DNA of 64,000 nt from Methylophaga sp. (GTDB lineage Bacteria; Pseudomonadota; Gammaproteobacteria; Nitrosococcales; Methylophagaceae): NCBI RefSeq assembly GCF_009711715.1, contig NZ_VENF01000015.1, positions 32,816 through 96,815 of the forward strand. The letters are read 5' to 3'. Positions 1 to 9,315 of this stretch are shown here, in pieces. Below the pieces are notes generated by a model, which saw only the letters and a program-made list of their open reading frames with translations, searched no databases and was not told the DNA's origin. Within the stretch, counting starts at the first letter, position 1, and each line of letters begins with the position of its first letter. The position numbers and the translations under genes are program-made.

Positions 1-1
1 G

Positions 2-481
2 CGGGTGTTGACCTTTCTGAATCCGGAAAACGATCCCCTGGGTGCGGGGTATCATATTATTCAGTCCAAGATTGCCATCGGTTCCGGTGGTACTTTCGGC
101 CAGGGCTGGCTGCAAGGCTCGCAGTCCCATCTGGAGTTTCTGCCGGAGCGCTCGACTGACTTTATTTTTGCCGTGATTGCCGAAGAGTTTGGCCTGGCCG
201 GCGCGGCCCTCCTGCTGTGTTTGTATCTGCTGATAGCGGGCCGTGGCTTGTTTATTGCCAGTCAGGCGCAAAGCAGCTTTTCGCGTCTGCTGGCGGGTAG
301 TATTTCGATTACCTTCCTGGTTTATGTGTTTGTTAATGTCGGTATGGTTACCGGCTTGTTACCTGTGGTCGGGGTGCCCCTGCCGCTGGTGAGTTATGGT
401 GGCACCTCCATGGTGACCTTGCTCGCCGGCTTCGGTATCCTGATGTCAATTCATACTCACCGAAGGATGATGTCGCCGTGA
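2..481 (+). CDS. rodA: Peptidoglycan glycosyltransferase RodA, C-terminal part (5' end outside window)
   Basis: This is the C-terminal part of a SEDS-family RodA, the membrane glycosyltransferase that polymerises lipid II in the elongasome and partners with PBP2. The reading frame is open to the window edge, so the start lies upstream. The SEDS hallmarks are visible: [20 protein letters not shown], the loop [18 protein letters not shown], and the final helices with [12 protein letters not shown]. Three to four hydrophobic segments remain. The stop codon overlaps the GTG start of mltB, which indicates translational coupling. RodA is favoured over FtsW because the neighbours mltB, rlpA, dacA, lipB and lipA form the conserved proteobacterial rodA cluster. 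Confidence 0.95.
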   Translation, partial: RVLTFLNPENDPLGAGYHIIQSKIAIGSGGTFGQGWLQGSQSHLEFLPERSTDFIFAVIAEEFGLAGAALLLCLYLLIAGRGLFIASQAQSSFSRLLAGSISITFLVYVFVNVGMVTGLLPVVGVPLPLVSYGGTSMVTLLAGFGILMSIHTHRRMMSP

Positions 482-1458
482 AACATTTAGTGTTCAGTAG
501 TGCCTTGTTGTGTCTGACTTCCCTGCCTGTGATGGCAAACCCGGACTTGCCGGACTTGCCACAGTTTATCGACAAAATGGTGACTGAACATGGTTTTAAT
601 GAGGCCGAACTGGAACAGGTTTTTGCCGAAGTTGAAGTCAAAGACAGTATTCTCAAAGCCATCTCCAGGCCGGCTGAAAAGAGCAAACCCTGGTACGAGT
701 ACCGTGATATTTTCCTGACCGGGTCCCGGATTGCCGGCGGTGTCGAGTTCTGGGAAGAGCACAAGGAAGCATTAGCCCAGGCTGAGCAGAAGTATGGCGT
801 GCCGGCAGAAATCATCGTTTCGATTCTGGGAGTGGAAACCCGCTACGGTGGTAATGTTGGCAGCTACCGGGTGATCGATGCCTTGTCTACACTGGCGTTT
901 CGCTATCCACCGCGCAGCCCGTTTTTTACCAGTGAACTGGAAAATTTCCTGATTCTGACCCGTGAGGAAGAGATATCACAACTGGAACCAGTGGGCTCTT
1001 ATGCCGGTGCAATGGGACTGGGACAGTTCATGCCCAGCAGCTATCGCGCCTATGCCGTGGACTTTGATGAGGACGGACATCGTGATATCTGGACCAATCC
1101 CACCGATGCTATCGGCAGTATTGCCAATTATCTGTCCGTGCATGGCTGGGTACCCGGCGAGAGTATTGTGCATCCCACTGAGCTCGATGCCACACTGCCG
1201 GAAGCAATCAACGGCACAGACCTGAAGCCGGCGTTCAGCCGGGAACAACTGGCTGCTGCCGGTTTCTCACTGGCGCAACTGCCAGCCGGCAATGATCCCC
1301 TTTCGGTGATCGCGCTGACTCAGCCGGATGGAGAGGAATACTGGCTCGGTCGGCAGAACTTTTATGCCATCACCCGCTATAATCACAGTCGTATGTATGC
1401 CATGGCTGTGGTGCAGCTGGCGGAGGCAATCCGACAACAATTTGGTGAGTTGCAATGA
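478..1458 (+). CDS. mltB: Membrane-bound or periplasmic lytic murein transglycosylase B
   Basis: A 326-residue lytic transglycosylase of the MltB (SLT_2) family, which cleaves the MurNAc-GlcNAc bond to form 1,6-anhydro ends. An N-terminal signal peptide ends near VMA-NPD. There is no lipobox Cys, so the mature enzyme may be soluble in the periplasm, unlike E. coli MltB. The catalytic Glu is in [11 protein letters not shown] (about residue 120), and [13 protein letters not shown] is the family's substrate-groove signature. The start is GTG, overlapping the rodA stop by four bases. The stop overlaps the rlpA start (ATGA), so the genes read as a coupled operon. Confidence 0.95.
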   Translation: MKHLVFSSALLCLTSLPVMANPDLPDLPQFIDKMVTEHGFNEAELEQVFAEVEVKDSILKAISRPAEKSKPWYEYRDIFLTGSRIAGGVEFWEEHKEALAQAEQKYGVPAEIIVSILGVETRYGGNVGSYRVIDALSTLAFRYPPRSPFFTSELENFLILTREEEISQLEPVGSYAGAMGLGQFMPSSYRAYAVDFDEDGHRDIWTNPTDAIGSIANYLSVHGWVPGESIVHPTELDATLPEAINGTDLKPAFSREQLAAAGFSLAQLPAGNDPLSVIALTQPDGEEYWLGRQNFYAITRYNHSRMYAMAVVQLAEAIRQQFGELQ

Positions 1459-2270
1459 CCTGTTCAGTTTTCTGGCGGAGAGCAGCGCTGGCGCTGACTT
1501 ATCTGCTGTTGATTTCCTGCGGTGGCGTGTCTGAAAAAGATGGCGCGCCAGGAAAGGTGCCTGACATCAGTCAGATACCGGATGCCGTTCCCAAGGCTGA
1601 ACCGCGCAGCAAGTACGGTAATCCCACCCAGTATGAAGTGTTCGGCAAGCGTTATTACACGCTGACCAGCGCTGATGGCTACCGCGAGAAGGGAATCGCG
1701 TCCTGGTATGGCACCAAGTTTCATGGTCGCCGCACGTCCAGCGGTGAAATCTATGACATGTACGAAATGACAGCGGCGCATAAGACATTGCCGCTACCCA
1801 GCTACGTTGAAGTGACTAATCTTGAGAATGGCCGCAATGTCATCGTCAAAGTTAATGATCGCGGACCATTTCACGACAATCGCCTGATTGATTTATCATA
1901 TAGCGCTGCAACCAAACTGGGCATCGTCTCCAAAGGTACCGGTTTGGTGGAGGTCAGAGCTATCACGCCGGGCAAAGCACAGAAAACGGTGACTTCGGTT
2001 GAGCGGGATGCTCAGCCGGTAAAGTCCTCTGGCTCAGCCGCGATGTTTTTGCAAGTTGGGGCATTTAGCACCCTCAATCGCGCTGAGCAGGTAAAATTAC
2101 GCTTGCAGCAGGATATCCCAGACAGCATCTCCATCATGCCGATGGATGGTGCCCAGGGCACCCTGTATCGGGTCAGAGTCGGCCCGCTAGCCAGTGTCGC
2201 AGACGGGGATCATCTCGCTGCCAGACTGGTCGGACTCGGCTTTCGCGACAGCCATATCGTCGTCGATTAA
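1455..2270 (+). CDS. rlpA: RlpA-family septal-ring lytic transglycosylase lipoprotein
   Basis: A 271-residue lipoprotein. Its signal peptide ends in a lipobox (LLISC, Cys about 23). Residues about 75-165 form the double-psi beta-barrel RlpA domain, with ASWYGTKFHGRRTSSGE and VKVNDRGPF. A SPOR domain follows at about 195-271 (MFLQVGAFSTLNRAEQ), which binds glycan strands denuded of stem peptides and directs such proteins to the division septum. RlpA family members cleave naked glycan. The start overlaps mltB by four bases. It lies in the rodA-mltB-rlpA-dacA order found in many Gammaproteobacteria. Confidence 0.94.
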   Translation: MTCSVFWRRAALALTYLLLISCGGVSEKDGAPGKVPDISQIPDAVPKAEPRSKYGNPTQYEVFGKRYYTLTSADGYREKGIASWYGTKFHGRRTSSGEIYDMYEMTAAHKTLPLPSYVEVTNLENGRNVIVKVNDRGPFHDNRLIDLSYSAATKLGIVSKGTGLVEVRAITPGKAQKTVTSVERDAQPVKSSGSAAMFLQVGAFSTLNRAEQVKLRLQQDIPDSISIMPMDGAQGTLYRVRVGPLASVADGDHLAARLVGLGFRDSHIVVD

Positions 2271-2293
2271 TCTTTATTTCCTGAGAGTTCATC

Positions 2294-3442
2294 ATGCTGA
2301 AAAACACGAAAGTTGTTTTATTTGTTCTGTTCCTGACCGCTTTTGTTTCGGTTCAGGCGGGCGTGGTTGCGCCCAAACCGTCAGCACCGGCGGTAGCGGC
2401 CAAAGCCCACATCCTGATTGATTATGACAGTGGGAAGGTGCTGGCTGCCGAGAATCCGGATCAAAAACTGCCGCCGGCCAGTATCACCAAATTAATGACT
2501 TCCTATGTGGTTTCGCATGAACTGCACGCCGGCAATATTTCGCTTGAAGATGAAGTGCTGATAAGTGAAAAAGCCTGGCGCATGATTGGCTCTCGCAGCT
2601 TTATCAAAGTCAACACCAAAGTCTCGGTGGAAGCGTTGCTGCGGGGCATGATTGTGCAGTCAGGTAATGATGCTGCTGTGGCCCTGGCAGAGCATATTGC
2701 CGGCAGTGAAGAGGTTTTTGCGCAGATGATGAACCAGTACGCGCAGCAACTGGGCATGACTAACACCAACTATGTGAACTCGACCGGTCTGCCGGACCCC
2801 GATCATTACACCACGGCACGTGATATTGCGACGCTGTCAGCGGCCTTGATCCGCGATTTTCCCGAGCATTACGAATGGTACGCAGAAAAAGAATACACCT
2901 ATAACGACATTACTCAGCACAACCGCAACAAGCTGCTGTGGCGGGACAACAGCGTCGACGGTCTGAAAACCGGTCATACCGAAGAAGCCGGTTACTGTCT
3001 GGCGGCTTCCGCCAAACGCGGCGATATGCGTCTGGTTTCGGTGGTACTCGGTACGCGTAGTGAAAATGCCCGTGCCCAGGAAACTCAGAAATTATTGAAC
3101 TATGGTTTCCGTTTCTTTGAAACACATCAGCTCTACCAGGCCAATACCAGCATCACCAATACCAAGGTCTGGAAAGGGGCGAAGGATCAGCTGGCACTGG
3201 GTCTGGCGCAAAGCCTGTCGGTCACCGTCCCTCGTGGTCAGTATGATGATTTGTCAGCCAGCACCAATATCCAGCAACCGGTGATTGCCCCGGTTGAGGC
3301 TGGTGTTCAACTGGGTGAAGTCGAAATCCGTCTGGGAGAAGAAGTGGTCGCAAAACAACCACTGGTCGCTTTGACCGCTGTCGAGCAGGGCAGTTGGTGG
3401 CGTCGCCTGATTGATCATATTCTGCTGTGGATCTGGGGCTAG
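2294..3442 (+). CDS. dacA: D-alanyl-D-alanine carboxypeptidase (PBP5/6 type)
   Basis: A 382-residue low-molecular-mass penicillin-binding protein that trims the terminal D-Ala from pentapeptides. A signal peptide ends near VSVQA. The three serine-acylase motifs are intact: SxxK in PASITKLMT, SGN in VQSGNDAA, and KTG in GLKTGHTEEAGYC. A beta-rich PBP5_C domain (about 280-370) follows. The last about 15 residues (WWRRLIDHILLWIWG) make the usual amphipathic membrane-anchoring helix. It is 23 bp downstream of rlpA and 3 bp before the aminotransferase, so it is likely cotranscribed with them. Confidence 0.95.
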   Translation: MLKNTKVVLFVLFLTAFVSVQAGVVAPKPSAPAVAAKAHILIDYDSGKVLAAENPDQKLPPASITKLMTSYVVSHELHAGNISLEDEVLISEKAWRMIGSRSFIKVNTKVSVEALLRGMIVQSGNDAAVALAEHIAGSEEVFAQMMNQYAQQLGMTNTNYVNSTGLPDPDHYTTARDIATLSAALIRDFPEHYEWYAEKEYTYNDITQHNRNKLLWRDNSVDGLKTGHTEEAGYCLAASAKRGDMRLVSVVLGTRSENARAQETQKLLNYGFRFFETHQLYQANTSITNTKVWKGAKDQLALGLAQSLSVTVPRGQYDDLSASTNIQQPVIAPVEAGVQLGEVEIRLGEEVVAKQPLVALTAVEQGSWWRRLIDHILLWIWG

Positions 3443-3445
3443 CAA

Positions 3446-4294
3446 GTGAGAACCGTTTTTCTAAACGGCGAGTATCTGCCCGCCGATCAGGCCCGGGTTT
3501 CTGTTCTCGATCGCGGCTTTCTGCTGGGTGATGGTGTTTATGAGGTGATTCCGGTCTATCAGGGCTTGCCTTTCTGTCTGAAAGAACATCTGCAGCGCCT
3601 GCAACGCAGCCTGGACGGGGTGCGGATGGCAAATCCCTATTCCCTTGATGAATGGAGTGAGATTATCGCCCGCCTGGTGAAAGAAAATGACGGCGATAAT
3701 CAGGCCGTGTACCTGCAGGTGACAAGGGGCGTCGCACCGCGTGATCATGTTTTCCCGGAAGGCGTTGAGCCCACCGCTTTTGTGATGACTAACCCGATTA
3801 AACCGCTGCCCGCCTGGTACAAACAGGAAGGCATCAAGGCGATTACAGTCAATGATATTCGCTGGGCCCAGTGTGATATCAAAGCCATCACACTGCTGCC
3901 TAACAGTCTGTTACGACAACAGGCACAGGATGTCGGTGCCCAGGAAGCGATTCTGATTCGTGATGGCTATATGACCGAGGGCTCTGCCAGTAACAGCTAT
4001 GCGGTACTGGATGGTGTCATTTACACCGCCCCCAAAGATGAGAAAGTGCTGCCCGGCATTACCCGGGATGTGGTACTGGCATTGGCACAAGCGGCCAATA
4101 TTCCTTATCGTGAACAGGCTGTCTCTGCTGAGCAGCTGAAACAGGCCGATGAAATCTGGATCAGCAGCTCTACCCGTGAATTATTGCCTGTCACTTCACT
4201 CGATGGTGCACCGGTGGGCGGCGGTAAACCGGGCCCGGTCTGGCAGCAGCTGGACGCGCTTTACCAGCGCCGCAAAACAGAGGGCAGTGTATGA
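3446..4294 (+). CDS. dat: D-amino-acid aminotransferase (class IV PLP enzyme)
   Basis: A 282-residue fold-type IV PLP aminotransferase related to D-alanine transaminase, branched-chain aminotransferase and aminodeoxychorismate lyase. The likely PLP Lys is in QCDIKAITLLPNSL, and SVLDRGFLLGDGVYEVIP is the N-terminal family signature. E178-type TEGSASNSY contacts the cofactor ring. It sits between dacA and ybeD, the usual place of dat in this operon, where it can interconvert D-Ala and D-Glu for peptidoglycan. The start is GTG three bases after the dacA stop. The stop overlaps the next start by four bases (ATGA). Aminodeoxychorismate lyase activity cannot be excluded from sequence. Confidence 0.88.
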   Translation: MRTVFLNGEYLPADQARVSVLDRGFLLGDGVYEVIPVYQGLPFCLKEHLQRLQRSLDGVRMANPYSLDEWSEIIARLVKENDGDNQAVYLQVTRGVAPRDHVFPEGVEPTAFVMTNPIKPLPAWYKQEGIKAITVNDIRWAQCDIKAITLLPNSLLRQQAQDVGAQEAILIRDGYMTEGSASNSYAVLDGVIYTAPKDEKVLPGITRDVVLALAQAANIPYREQAVSAEQLKQADEIWISSSTRELLPVTSLDGAPVGGGKPGPVWQQLDALYQRRKTEGSV

Positions 4295-4569
4295 GCGAAC
4301 AGGATAAACAACAGGAAACCCTGCTGGAGTTTCCCTGTGACTTTGCTATCAAAGCCATGGGCGAAACCAGTGATGACCTGGATCAGATCGTGGTCGAAAT
4401 CGTGCGCCGCCATGTGGAAGATATCTCGGAAGGCGCGGTCAGCAGTCGCCAGAGTTCCGGTGGCAAGTTCACTTCGGTTACGGTCACCATCCGGGCAACC
4501 AGTAAGCCGCAACTCGACGCGATTTATCAGGATCTGACCAGCCATCACCGCATTAAGTACGTGCTCTGA
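4291..4569 (+). CDS. ybeD: YbeD family protein (DUF493)
   Basis: A 92-residue protein of the DUF493/YbeD family, which has an ACT-like alpha-beta fold. The family has no firmly established biochemical role but is almost always encoded between dacA and lipB, as here. Recognisable segments are LEFPCDFAIKAMG near the start and VTVTIRATSKPQLDAIYQDL in the second half, ending in HHRIKYVL. It overlaps the upstream gene by four bases and shares one base with the lipB start (TGATG), so translation is probably coupled. Confidence 0.93.
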   Translation: MSEQDKQQETLLEFPCDFAIKAMGETSDDLDQIVVEIVRRHVEDISEGAVSSRQSSGGKFTSVTVTIRATSKPQLDAIYQDLTSHHRIKYVL

Positions 4570-5183
4570 TGATCGTTAGAGATCTGGGGCTCGTTGACTA
4601 CCAGCCGGTAGTCGAGAAAATGCGTGAGTTCACACTGACACGGGGACCGGACACCGAGGACGAACTCTGGCTGCTGGAACATCAGCCCGTCTTTACTCAG
4701 GGGGCCAACGGTCAGGCGGAACATGTACTGGATCTGCACGATATCCCCTTGGTTGCGACTGATCGTGGTGGTCAGGTGACTTATCACGGCCCGGGTCAGC
4801 TTATCGCTTATCCTTTGATTGATTTGCGCCGCCATAAGTCGGGCATCAGACAGATGGTGACACAGCTGGAGCAGACGGTTATCAGCATGCTCGCAGCCTT
4901 TGATGTCGATGCCTACGCCCGAAAAGATGCCCCCGGCGTCTATGTCAATGAGCGCAAGATTGCTTCGCTGGGTTTACGGGTCAAGCGCGGTGCCTGTTAT
5001 CATGGTGTCAGTTTCAATATTGATATGGATCTGACGCCGTTCAGCTATATCAATCCCTGTGGCCAGGCAGGCATGGAAGTCATTGACCTGACTTCACTCG
5101 ATATCGAACTGACGATGGTCGAGGCCAAACAACAATTTATCGCTGCATTTAAACAGCAGATGCAGACAGGTATGAATACATGA
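4569..5183 (+). CDS. lipB: Octanoyl-[acyl carrier protein]:protein N-octanoyltransferase LipB
   Basis: A 204-residue transferase that moves octanoyl groups from octanoyl-ACP to lipoyl domains, the first step of de novo lipoylation. Family motifs are [33 protein letters not shown], the catalytic Lys in [11 protein letters not shown], and the nucleophile Cys in YINPCGQAG. Length matches the family. It starts in overlap with ybeD and ends overlapping the lipA start by four bases, so ybeD-lipB-lipA is one translational unit. Confidence 0.96.
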   Translation: MIVRDLGLVDYQPVVEKMREFTLTRGPDTEDELWLLEHQPVFTQGANGQAEHVLDLHDIPLVATDRGGQVTYHGPGQLIAYPLIDLRRHKSGIRQMVTQLEQTVISMLAAFDVDAYARKDAPGVYVNERKIASLGLRVKRGACYHGVSFNIDMDLTPFSYINPCGQAGMEVIDLTSLDIELTMVEAKQQFIAAFKQQMQTGMNT

Positions 5184-6136
5184 CAGAGACAGTAGAGGGT
5201 AAACGCGACGTCCGCGCGCTCAAGGGCGAATCGAAGGTTTCCCGTATTCCGATCAAGATTGAACCCAGCCAGCCCAAGCGCAAGCCGGAGTGGATCCGGG
5301 CCAAATCACACGGTGACCCGCGTGTTCAACACATTAAGGATATGCTGCGCGAACACCAACTGCATACCGTCTGCGAGGAAGCTGCCTGCCCCAATCTGGG
5401 AGAATGTTTTTCTCATGGCACGGCCACGTTCCTGATTATGGGCAATATCTGTACCCGCCGCTGCCCGTTCTGTGATGTGGCCCATGGTCGTCCCGATCCG
5501 CTGGATCAGAATGAGCCGGCACATCTGGCTAAAACGATTGCCGCCATGCAGCTTAAGCATGTGGTGATTACCTCGGTCGACCGAGACGATTTGCGTGACG
5601 GCGGGGCTAATCATTTCGTCAAATGCATCAACGAAGTTCGCAGCCAGTCGCCACAGACCAATATTGAAACGCTGGTGCCGGATTTCCGCGGCCGCATGGA
5701 TGTGGCGCTGGAAATCCTGACTCAGAGTCCGCCGGATATTTTCAACCATAACCTGGAGACTGTACCGCGCCTGTATAAGGCAGCCCGTCCCGGCTCCGAT
5801 TATCAGTGGTCACTGGATTTGATTCGACGCTTTCAGGACTTGCATCCGGAAGTGCCGACCAAGTCAGGCCTGATGCTCGGCCTCGGTGAGACCATGGATG
5901 AAGTCAAACAGGTCATGCAGGATTTACGTGATCACGGCTGCCGCATGCTGACCCTCGGTCAGTATCTGCAACCCAGCCGCCATCATCTGCCCGTCGATCG
6001 CTTTGTTACCCCGGCCGAGTTCGATGAACTGGGCGAGCTGGGTAAACAGATGGGCTTTGATCATGTGGCCAGTGGGCCGATGGTGCGCTCTTCTTATCAT
6101 GCCGACTTACAGGCCCAGGGTGAAAAAGTCTCCTGA
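5180..6136 (+). CDS. lipA: Lipoyl synthase LipA (radical SAM)
   Basis: A 318-residue radical-SAM enzyme that inserts two sulfurs into protein-bound octanoyl chains. Both iron-sulfur cluster motifs are present: the auxiliary-cluster Cys set [12 protein letters not shown] and the SAM-cluster CTRRCPFC. The C-terminal RSSYHA supplies the conserved Ser ligand of the auxiliary cluster. Length matches E. coli LipA (321). It is the last gene of the overlapping cell-wall/lipoate operon. The next gene begins about 50 bp on with its own strong ribosome-binding site. Confidence 0.97.
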   Translation: MTETVEGKRDVRALKGESKVSRIPIKIEPSQPKRKPEWIRAKSHGDPRVQHIKDMLREHQLHTVCEEAACPNLGECFSHGTATFLIMGNICTRRCPFCDVAHGRPDPLDQNEPAHLAKTIAAMQLKHVVITSVDRDDLRDGGANHFVKCINEVRSQSPQTNIETLVPDFRGRMDVALEILTQSPPDIFNHNLETVPRLYKAARPGSDYQWSLDLIRRFQDLHPEVPTKSGLMLGLGETMDEVKQVMQDLRDHGCRMLTLGQYLQPSRHHLPVDRFVTPAEFDELGELGKQMGFDHVASGPMVRSSYHADLQAQGEKVS

Positions 6137-6185
6137 TTCGTAAACAGGTCCGGTATGCCCGGGCCCTGACAAAGGGAGGATGACA

Positions 6186-6458
6186 ATGACTGAATCAACT
6201 TTAGACTGTGGTGTTGTCGATAACCTGGAACTGGCCTGCCTGCATCGCTATGATCTGGCCGTAACCATGAACAATGGTGAACAGTTTGAAGGCAAGGCAC
6301 GCAATCTGACAACCAACGGCGAACGTCAGGAATGTCTTATTCTGGATACGCACGGTGGTGAGAGAACCATCATCCTGGCCGATGCCAAAACAGCCAGTGC
6401 TTTGACAGAAAATGACTATTTCACTGAGCTGGATTTGAATAAAACGGAACAGAGTTAA
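6186..6458 (+). CDS. rof: Rof/YaeO-like Rho-binding antiterminator
   Basis: A 90-residue protein matching the Rof (YaeO) family, small Sm-like proteins that bind hexameric Rho and block its RNA-binding site. The family core is seen as VVDNLELACLHRYDLAVTM, then NNGEQFEGKARNL, then GGERTIILADAKTASAL, aligning by eye with E. coli Rof throughout. An in-frame ATG lies six bases upstream at 6180, but the Shine-Dalgarno AAGGGAGG ends at 6179, which leaves no spacing for it. ATG 6186 has a normal spacing and is preferred. Function is inferred from the family; nothing here shows Rho binding. Confidence 0.8.
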   Translation: MTESTLDCGVVDNLELACLHRYDLAVTMNNGEQFEGKARNLTTNGERQECLILDTHGGERTIILADAKTASALTENDYFTELDLNKTEQS

Positions 6459-6530
6459 GCAAAACCGGCCCTGTACCGGCTAGGATAGTTTAAGGTTGCC
6501 CGGGCGCAGTCAAAGTACAGAGGAGGGATC

Positions 6531-7802
6531 ATGGCCATTAACCGACGCAGGCTGATACAAACAGCAGCCGCAGCCAGTTCGCTGGCTTTATTCCCTCATC
6601 TGAAACTCGCCGCCAAAACCGACAGTAAACGGCAACGTGTCGTTGTTATTGGTGGTGGCTTTGCCGGCGCGACCGCAGCCAAATATCTGAAGTTGTGGGC
6701 GCCCGATCTCGAAGTCGTCATGATCGAGGAAAACAGTCGTTTTGTGTCGTGCCCACAGAGTAATCTGGTCCTGAGCGGCAACCGGACCATGCAGCAACTC
6801 ACCCATGACTATCAGTCGCTGTCGAGTCATCACAAGGTCAGAACTGTTCAGGCGACGGTCACGGCGATAGATACCGAAAAGCGCGCCGTGACGCTTGAGG
6901 ATGGCACTGAGATTGGCTACGACCGGGTGATTGTCGCCCCCGGCGTCGATTTTATTTATGACGCACTGCCAATGCTGACAACGGACGTCGTTAACAACAA
7001 AATCCCGCATGCCTGGAAAGCCGGCCCGCAGACGCAACTGTTATTCAATCAACTCAAGGCGATGCCCCAGGGCGGCAAAGTCGTGATGACGGTACCTAAT
7101 GCGCCGTTCCGTTGTCCACCCGGCCCTTATGAGCGCGCCTGCCAGATTGCCCTGTTCCTGAAAAATCATAATCCGAAAGGCAAGCTGATTATTCTGGATG
7201 CCAACGGCGATGTTGTTTCCAAAAAAGCCCTGTTTACCGATGCATGGGAGCGTTATTACTCAGGACTTATTGATTACTACCCGAGTAATGCACTCGAGTC
7301 GATTGATGTTGCGACTATGACTGTCGAGAGTCTGTTCGATAGTTTCAAAGCGGATGTGCTCAATGTGATTCCACCGCAAAAGGCCGGTAAGGTGGCCGAT
7401 CTGGCCGGTGTGATCAATGTGGATCGTCGCTGGTGTGAAGTGGATTTCCGGACTTATGAATCGACGGCTGTCAGTGGTGTCCACGTGGTTGGTGATGCGG
7501 TCGCGTCGAATATGCCGAAATCAGGCCATATTGCAAATTCTCAGGCCAAAGTCTGTGCGGCCGCGGTGATTGCCCTGCTTAAACAGCAGCCGGTGGAAGC
7601 TCAGCCCAAGTTTGGCAATACCTGTTACAGCTTTGTAGATGCAAACCAGGCCGGCCATGTGGCGGCGGTATTTGGCTACGATGAGACTGACGGACAGATG
7701 AATGCTATGCCCGGCGCTGGCGCGACGTCGGTCGCAACTGAAATGGAAGGGCGGATTGCAGATGCCTGGGCGCAGAATATCTGGTCAGATATTTTGCGAT
7801 AA
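6531..7802 (+). CDS. Tat-exported FccB-like sulfide dehydrogenase flavoprotein
   Basis: A 423-residue FAD enzyme of the flavocytochrome c sulfide dehydrogenase / sulfide:quinone oxidoreductase family. The N-terminus has a twin-arginine-like signal (NRRRLIQTAAAASS), implying folded export. The FAD Rossmann motif is VVVIGGGFAGATAA. Family segments include SCPQSNLVLSG, FRCPPGPYERACQ and GVHVVGDAVASNMPKSG; the C-terminal FCSD domain begins near GNTCYSFVDANQAGHVA. Candidate redox Cys are in FRCPPG and elsewhere. FccB normally pairs with a cytochrome c subunit (FccA), but none is encoded next to it here. Ribosome-binding site GAGGAGG precedes the ATG. The substrate is inferred. Confidence 0.85.
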   Translation: MAINRRRLIQTAAAASSLALFPHLKLAAKTDSKRQRVVVIGGGFAGATAAKYLKLWAPDLEVVMIEENSRFVSCPQSNLVLSGNRTMQQLTHDYQSLSSHHKVRTVQATVTAIDTEKRAVTLEDGTEIGYDRVIVAPGVDFIYDALPMLTTDVVNNKIPHAWKAGPQTQLLFNQLKAMPQGGKVVMTVPNAPFRCPPGPYERACQIALFLKNHNPKGKLIILDANGDVVSKKALFTDAWERYYSGLIDYYPSNALESIDVATMTVESLFDSFKADVLNVIPPQKAGKVADLAGVINVDRRWCEVDFRTYESTAVSGVHVVGDAVASNMPKSGHIANSQAKVCAAAVIALLKQQPVEAQPKFGNTCYSFVDANQAGHVAAVFGYDETDGQMNAMPGAGATSVATEMEGRIADAWAQNIWSDILR

Positions 7803-8053
7803 ATGCTGGCGAATCGATGGCAGACCATATCCGGGGTGTGACGGCAGGGGCAATGCAGTATAATGCCTGCTTTTCTGGTGCGCTTTTTAATGTGATATCG
7901 AAGCGCGGCGCGGCTCTGGCAAAGCATGAAATATAGATAAAATCATCTTCAGTCCGAATCTCGCCCTGTTGAGGGATACCCCGATAGCACATTGCCCTGT
8001 TTCAAATTCAGCGTACCAAATCTCCGCCATCAAGTTATTTTATGAGGTTGTAG

Positions 8054-9214
8054 ATGAGTGATTTTTTACCCGGCCTGGAAGGTGTCCCCGCAACAAAGTC
8101 CGCCATTTCTTATATTGATGGTGAGAAAGGGATACTGAGTTATCGCGGTTATCCGCTGGAAACGCTGGCAGCAAACAGCAGTTTTGAAGAATCCACCCTG
8201 TTGTTACTCAATGGCGAACTGCCGACCCAAAAAGCACTCGACGACTTCAAGCAGGAGCTGCGGCAGAACTACCGCATCAAGTACCACATTCGTGAAATGA
8301 TGCGTCATTTCCCGCACGATGGTCATCCGATGGATATGCTGCAGACCGCGGTATCCAGCCTCGGTATGTTTTACCCAGGCACAGAGTGTCTGACCGGTGC
8401 TGATAGCTGTGAAGATCTGGATTACGTCCGCAATATGACGGTCAATATCATTGCACAGATGGCACCGCTGGTGGCGATGTGGGAACACATCCGCTACGGT
8501 TGGGACCCGATTCAACCGCGCTCGGATCTGTCGGTCGCTGAAAACCTGCTCTACATGTTCACCGGCAAAGAGCCGGATCCGTTGATGGCCAAAATCATGG
8601 ATGTCTGCCTGATTCTGCATGCCGAACATACGCTCAATGCCTCGACCTTTGCGGCCCTGGTTGCCGGTTCTACGCTGGCTTCTCCATACAGTGTGATTTC
8701 AGCAGCGATTGGTACCCTGTCGGGGCCTTTGCATGGTGGTGCCAACCAGCGCGTGGTGGGGATGCTGCAGGAAATCGGTTCACCCGATAATGTTGAAGCC
8801 TGGGTTGATGCCAAGCTGAAAAACAAAGAAGTGATCTGGGGCATGGGCCACCGCGAATACAAGGTCAAAGATCCCCGGGCAACAATTCTGCACAAGCTGG
8901 TGGAAAAACTGGTGGAAGAGCGCGGCGGTGCACTGGATGATATGTTCGAAACCGCCTTGAAACTGGAAGAAGTCTGCGCCGATCGTCTGGGCCACAAAGG
9001 GGTCTATCCTAACGTCGATTTTTATTCCGGCATTCTCTATTCGGAAATGGGCATTCCCGAAGATCAGTTCACGGCGCTGTTTGCCGTTGCCCGCAGTGCC
9101 GGCTGGCTGGCGCACTGGCGTGAGCAAATTGCCAATAACCGTATTTACCGTCCGACCCAGATCTACGTCGGCAGTGAAATGCGTGATTACGTCCCGATTA
9201 ACGAGCGCAGTTAA
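8054..9214 (+). CDS. gltA: Citrate synthase (short type)
   Basis: A 386-residue citrate synthase condensing acetyl-CoA with oxaloacetate. Catalytic motifs are visible: GPLHGGANQRV (first His), GMGHREYKVKDPRA (second His and substrate-binding Arg), and VDFYSGILY (catalytic Asp). It lacks the about 40-residue N-terminal extension of the E. coli-type NADH-inhibited hexameric enzyme (427 residues), so it resembles the short dimeric class also used by some 2-methylcitrate synthases. No prp genes are adjacent, so citrate synthase is preferred. About 250 bp of non-coding DNA lies upstream and a hairpin terminator follows. Confidence 0.9.
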   Translation: MSDFLPGLEGVPATKSAISYIDGEKGILSYRGYPLETLAANSSFEESTLLLLNGELPTQKALDDFKQELRQNYRIKYHIREMMRHFPHDGHPMDMLQTAVSSLGMFYPGTECLTGADSCEDLDYVRNMTVNIIAQMAPLVAMWEHIRYGWDPIQPRSDLSVAENLLYMFTGKEPDPLMAKIMDVCLILHAEHTLNASTFAALVAGSTLASPYSVISAAIGTLSGPLHGGANQRVVGMLQEIGSPDNVEAWVDAKLKNKEVIWGMGHREYKVKDPRATILHKLVEKLVEERGGALDDMFETALKLEEVCADRLGHKGVYPNVDFYSGILYSEMGIPEDQFTALFAVARSAGWLAHWREQIANNRIYRPTQIYVGSEMRDYVPINERS

Positions 9215-9233
9215 TTATTTTCACCCTGATGCT

Positions 9234-9262
9234 GCCCTTTCCCCCGGTGGGAAGGGGCTTTC
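9234..9262 (+). terminator. Probable rho-independent terminator of gltA
   Basis: An inverted repeat GCCCTTTCCC (9234-9243) and GGGAAGGGGC (9249-9258), with one G-T pair, is followed by TTTCT. It lies just after the gltA stop and before the convergent epmB gene. The T-run is short. Confidence 0.55.
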
Positions 9263-9315
9263 TGTTGAGATAAGCCTGTAGACTCGGCTGAGCCTGCGAA
9301 AACCAGCACCCCGAA

